Shown here: positions 60,335 through 64,000 of the stretch, piece after piece
Layout of the letters: every line of letters begins with the position of its first letter
How positions within the stretch are numbered: the stretch's first letter is position 1
Origin: Neocallimastix lanati (nom. inval.)
Taxonomy: Eukaryota; Neocallimastigomycota; Neocallimastigomycetes; Neocallimastigales; Neocallimastigaceae
Assembly (NCBI GenBank): GCA_016946835.1
Contig: JACVTC010000030.1
Location: 1,092,501 to 1,156,500, forward strand
Length of the DNA stretch: 64,000 bases
Direction: 5' to 3'
Notes under the pieces: model-generated
Database searches by the model: none
Seen by the model: the letters and a program-made list of their open reading frames with translations, nothing else
What the model was told of the DNA's origin: nothing
Made by a program: the position numbers and the translations under genes

Positions 60335-61860
60335 ACTATTATTTATATCAAAATTTCAACCTTAATAAAGTAAATATACATAATTTTCTTTGGTTTAAAA
60401 TCGCATAAAATTTACGAAGAAAATATTTTTTGAAAAGTAAAATATTTTATATTTTATAATTAAAAACAAATAATTAAAAAAAAGTTAAATATACAAAAAA
60501 GTATATTTAAAGCAAATATAATTATATAAACAAATATAAAAACAAATAATTTAAAAAAAAAAAAAAAAAACAGTTACAAAAAAAAGTTAAATATGCAAAA
60601 AGGTATATTTAAAATAAATATATTTATATAATCAAATATAAATTTAAATAATAATGCCAACAAATATGGCACTAAAAACAATAATACTAAAATAATAATA
60701 CTTAATTTTAAAACAATAATATATATATAGTTATAATAATAATAATAATAATAAATAATAATAAATTGATAAAATATTATATTTTTTGAAATCAAATAAA
60801 AAAATAAAATATTTTATAATGTTTATATAATAATAAATAATTATTAATATATAAATATATAATAGAAATATATAAAAACAGAAAATTTATAAATAATTGT
60901 TATAAAATCAATAATTATTTATATACATAAAATAATAATAATAAAAAAGAACAAATAAAACAAAAAAACAAAGTAGTTTATACTAACTTTAATATTCATT
61001 TATTATTTTTTTTATCCATGAGATAATGTACATTAATATATAAACAAAAAAAAAAAAAAAAAAAATAATAAATATTTATATATAATATAATATTATATTT
61101 TTTATTAATTACTATATCGTAATAGTAAAAAATAAACATATATTTATATATATATATAAAATTATTATTATTATTTTTTATTTTTTTTAAAAAAAATAGC
61201 TATAGATATTTATATCTAATTATTTTATCTTGTTTTGCTCTAATGAGAGTTAAATAAGAAAAAATAAAAACTATTTATTTTTTAATTATTAATAACAATA
61301 CAACAATATATTAGATTCTAACAATACTAATAATATTGGGTATTGATTATTAATTCAAATAATTTATTAGATAAACAAATTATAAATAGAAAACAAAATA
61401 TTTTTTTTTTTTATTTTTAAAAAATTTATATATTTTTAATACCAATATCAAAAATAAAATTTATAATTATAAAAATTTTATTAATGAATTTTTGTATTTT
61501 TTTAAATGTGTATTATTATATATATATATTTTTTATAATTAAAATATATATATAAAAACTTATTATATATAAAAAAACTCTTCATCACATCGAAAAATTT
61601 GTAAATTTTGAACTTATTTTTATTCTTTATTGTATTAAATTTTCTATGATTAATTAAAAAAATTTTTTTTTTTTTTATTTTAATTTTTTATTATTTTTTA
61701 TATAACTTAATCCTTCGCATGCTTTTTTTTTTTTTTAATCTTAAATTATATAATGTACTACTTCCATTGTTTCTATTCTAAAAAAGGTTGACCATTATAA
61801 TTCTAATTGTAGATGACTATTGCGAAATTTAATTAATTAATGTAGGTTTAAAATTATTTC
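60335..61860. other. AT-rich 3' flank and intergenic region
   Basis: Starts with the 3' UTR of the coiled-coil gene. A motif GTTAAATAT(A/G)CAAAAA(A/G)GTATATTTAAA with a following TATAAA(C/T)AAATATAAA occurs twice (60484-60545 and 60587-60645), a short local duplication. Poly-A runs are near 60552 and 61047. No gene is recognised. Confidence 0.5.
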
Positions 61861-62640
61861 AATAAAAAATAACGGATAGAATCTTAAAATATACATTTAA
61901 AAATGAATTTATTGGTCCTGAACAATTTGGTTTTCGTAATCATGAAGAATGTATTAGTCTATATATTTCTATTATAGAAATTTGTCTAAGAAAGAAATTT
62001 AATAATGCGTTTATATGTAGCTTTCATGGATCTTAGAATTTTCTACTTTTTCAAATGCTAGGTTGAAATCATTAGATTTTGTCAATGACCTTTTTATTTT
62101 GTTTGAAAGTAAAATAAGGAATTTATTTTTGTTCTATTTCTACTTATCTATTTTAGATTGTGAAAATCAAATTTATGAATATACTTTTATGCTCCTTCTT
62201 GGAGGAGCTTCATCCTTAGATAAGCTACAATTCAATATTAGAGAATAAAGTTATTTAAAAAAATTTCTATTAAAGAGTTCTGGTTCTATTGTTCCAAATA
62301 TAGTTAGCCTGGCAGACTACCTCACCAGTATTATATCAGTTTTTAGTAATTCTCTTGAATTACTCTTTTATTGATATAGTAAAAAACCTTTCATAACCAG
62401 GAGAGTCAGCATCGAACAGATATAACAAAGAAGAACCTCTATTACTCATTCTTGAACATTTTTCACAAATAGAAATAATTGTTCTTTACAAAATTAATCT
62501 TCGGAAATTGAATCTCCTGATAATATTTTTCTTGGTTCGAGGGAGAGTTTTGTGGTCTATATACTATCTTTTACAGATGTTACTTCATTATTTTATTTTA
62601 CCAAATATTTTTGGAAGAAATGATCTATATTCATTTCATT
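61860..62640 (+). pseudogene. LINE copy A: reverse transcriptase start joined to C-terminal and 3' region by an internal deletion
   Basis: Frame from about 61880 reads NRILKYTFKNEFIGPEQFG, then FRNHEECISLYISIIE, the finger-region signature of LINE reverse transcriptases (...EQFGFR...). A frameshift follows, where the FIDLxKAFD motif should be (FICSFHGS-stop). By 62190 it is already in the C-terminal region (MLLLGGASSLDKLQF), then SGSIVPNIVSLADYLTS and ITRRVSIEQ, so most of RT is deleted. The rest to 62640 is 3' sequence shared with 63745-64000. Confidence 0.75.
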
Positions 62641-62841
62641 ATACCATAATAATTTTTAAAATTTCTCATTATTTTCATTATATTATATTAATTTTATTTT
62701 TTATTAAATTATATTTTTAATATTTTTTTTATTTGATACAATTTTTATATACTCTTTTTTATCATAATATATTTATAATGTATTCTTATATTTAAATGTA
62801 TGCAATGCATTAATACTTTTTAATAATTAATAAATAAAGCA

Positions 62842-62861
62842 ATGGAAGAGTATTCTCTTTC

Positions 62862-62908
<47 letters not shown>

Positions 62909-63690
62909 AAAATCCTAAATTTAAACTTTGGCATAAACTAATCACTAAACAATATACATATCTTGGAATGCCATTCAATGAATCATTGAATTACTTTATG
63001 TATAAAACAAAGATAAGAAGATTGCCCAACATTCTGCCTTTATTGTGATGAAAGTAACAACATACTTAGTTTTATACACTAAATACTTTTATGCTCTAAA
63101 TTTGAAAAATCTGCTAAATAATTTTTAATTTTGTTAATGAAAATTTTATTAATTCTTCTCTGATTGTTCATGGGAAATCATTGAACATTCCTGATGGCAA
63201 AGAGGAAAATTTTGATGATAATATTAATTTTTACATATTGTGTCTTCTTCCTGGAGGAAATACAGTATATGAAATCTTAATGATTGGTTTAGGGGAATGA
63301 AGGAGTTTTATTAATAATATCTTTCAGTCACCTTTGAGAAAATCTTCTTTCCGGATTTTATATTTTGTGGGGATTAAGGAATTTTTTAATAATGTTATGT
63401 TTATTGGGATTAGTGATTTTTACACTATGATTAATTTGTATACCATAATACCTACCGTTGTCAAGAGTGTCAATATCGAAACGATAAGACAAAGAAGAAA
63501 TTGTGATACATATTCGAATGACAATATTTATCTACATGGTGTTATTATCGATGAATAGGAGGAGTTAGAGGCCATTTCGTCTTCGAAACTCAAAAAGTAG
63601 TTTTTTAATATTAATACAAAAAATTTCATGCATTTTATTTTCATGTATTTTTTTATAAATATTATTAAATAAAGTTTATTCCTAAACAAA
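62842..63690 (+). pseudogene. LINE copy B: C-terminal region with zinc-finger remnant, 3' UTR and poly-A end
   Basis: Open from 62842 through a poly-Lys (A-run) into NENPKFKLWHKLIT, KQYTYLGMPFNESLNYF, the post-RT region of LINEs. In the next frame, CPTFCLYCDESNNILSFIH and ILLCSKFEKSAK fit the C-terminal CxxC...H...C finger. Then CLLPGGNTVYEILNDWF (near 63240) and a terminal piece (63334-63558) with VNIETIRQRRNCDTYSND. The 3' end is AATAAAGTTTATTCCTA plus an A-rich run (63669-63710), the same end as in the copy at 19700. Frameshifts and the A-run insert make it inactive. Confidence 0.7.
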
Positions 63691-63739
63691 ACCAAAAAAA
63701 AAATAAAAAATTTGAAAAAAATATATATATATATAAATC

Positions 63740-64000
63740 TTAAAAACTGAAAGAGTCAACGTTAAACAGATATAGTTAAGAAGATCTTCTGTTACTAGTT
63801 CTTCAAGGTTTTTTAACGTATTAGTAGTAGTTGTATATATAAAAATCAAATTTTTTGGTTATATTTCTTTTGGTTCGAGGGAAAGTTTATTTGATACACT
63901 ATTATTTACTACACTATCTACTAAATGTTACTTTTTCTACATTACAGATGTTACTTGGATTTATTTTATTAAATATTTTTTGGTATAAATAATTTCAATT
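63740..64000 (+). mobile_element. LINE copy C, cut by the window end
   Basis: Matches 62400-62640: AACAGATATA..AA(A)GAAGA near 63760 against 62414, the TTGGTTCGAGGGA(A/G)AGTTT motif near 63870 against 62533, and CAGATGTTACTT near 63944 against 62574. It follows the poly-A end of copy B head-to-tail and continues beyond 64000. Confidence 0.65.

Overview
The window is extremely AT-rich eukaryotic DNA full of homopolymers, (AAAT)n and (AAT)n arrays and Asn/Ser/Lys-rich low-complexity coding sequence. A Cdc24-type RhoGEF (CH-like, DH, PH, PB1) with short GTAAGT...TAG introns, an Argonaute, and Ty3/Gypsy, Ty1/Copia and LINE-type elements point to a fungus. The composition fits best an anaerobic gut fungus (Neocallimastigomycota); that assignment is inference.

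Six host genes can be supported, and four are spliced. They are: a CDC24-like exchange factor (2078-5684, +, four exons, 952 aa); a four-helix membrane protein ending in an ER-retrieval KKXX motif (17423-18154, +); a 1,988-aa Argonaute (22809-29790, -, five exons); an 836-aa disordered protein with an array of SxIP motifs (34237-36747, -); a small single-pass protein with a signal peptide (50524-51029, -, two exons); and a 709-aa coiled-coil protein built of strict 77-residue units (57893-60334, +, five exons). I joined all exons by hand, and every junction keeps frame.

The rest is mostly transposon debris and AT desert. One element is intact: a 6,594-bp Ty3/Gypsy retrotransposon (43250-49843) with LTRs that I read as identical, gag and pol ORFs, and a canonical -1 slippery heptamer directly before the gag stop. 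A second, short element (38516-40670) has 194-bp LTRs but no ORF. Its primer-binding site matches the anticodon arm of tRNA-Lys, and the same PBS recurs at 15491 and 55129. Older remains are a Gypsy pol (about 40680-42060, -), a Copia element (51906-55143, -), copies of a LINE (19.1-19.7, 21.6-22.3 and 61.9-64.0 kb), an ankyrin-repeat pseudogene (9.7-12.4 kb, -) and a few comparatively GC-rich dispersed repeats (11.15, 13.3, 30.7-31.3 and 32.45 kb).

The genes do not form a pathway. The only visible functional link is indirect: a small-RNA effector, whose first catalytic Asp is replaced by Asn, shares the region with at least one recently active retrotransposon.
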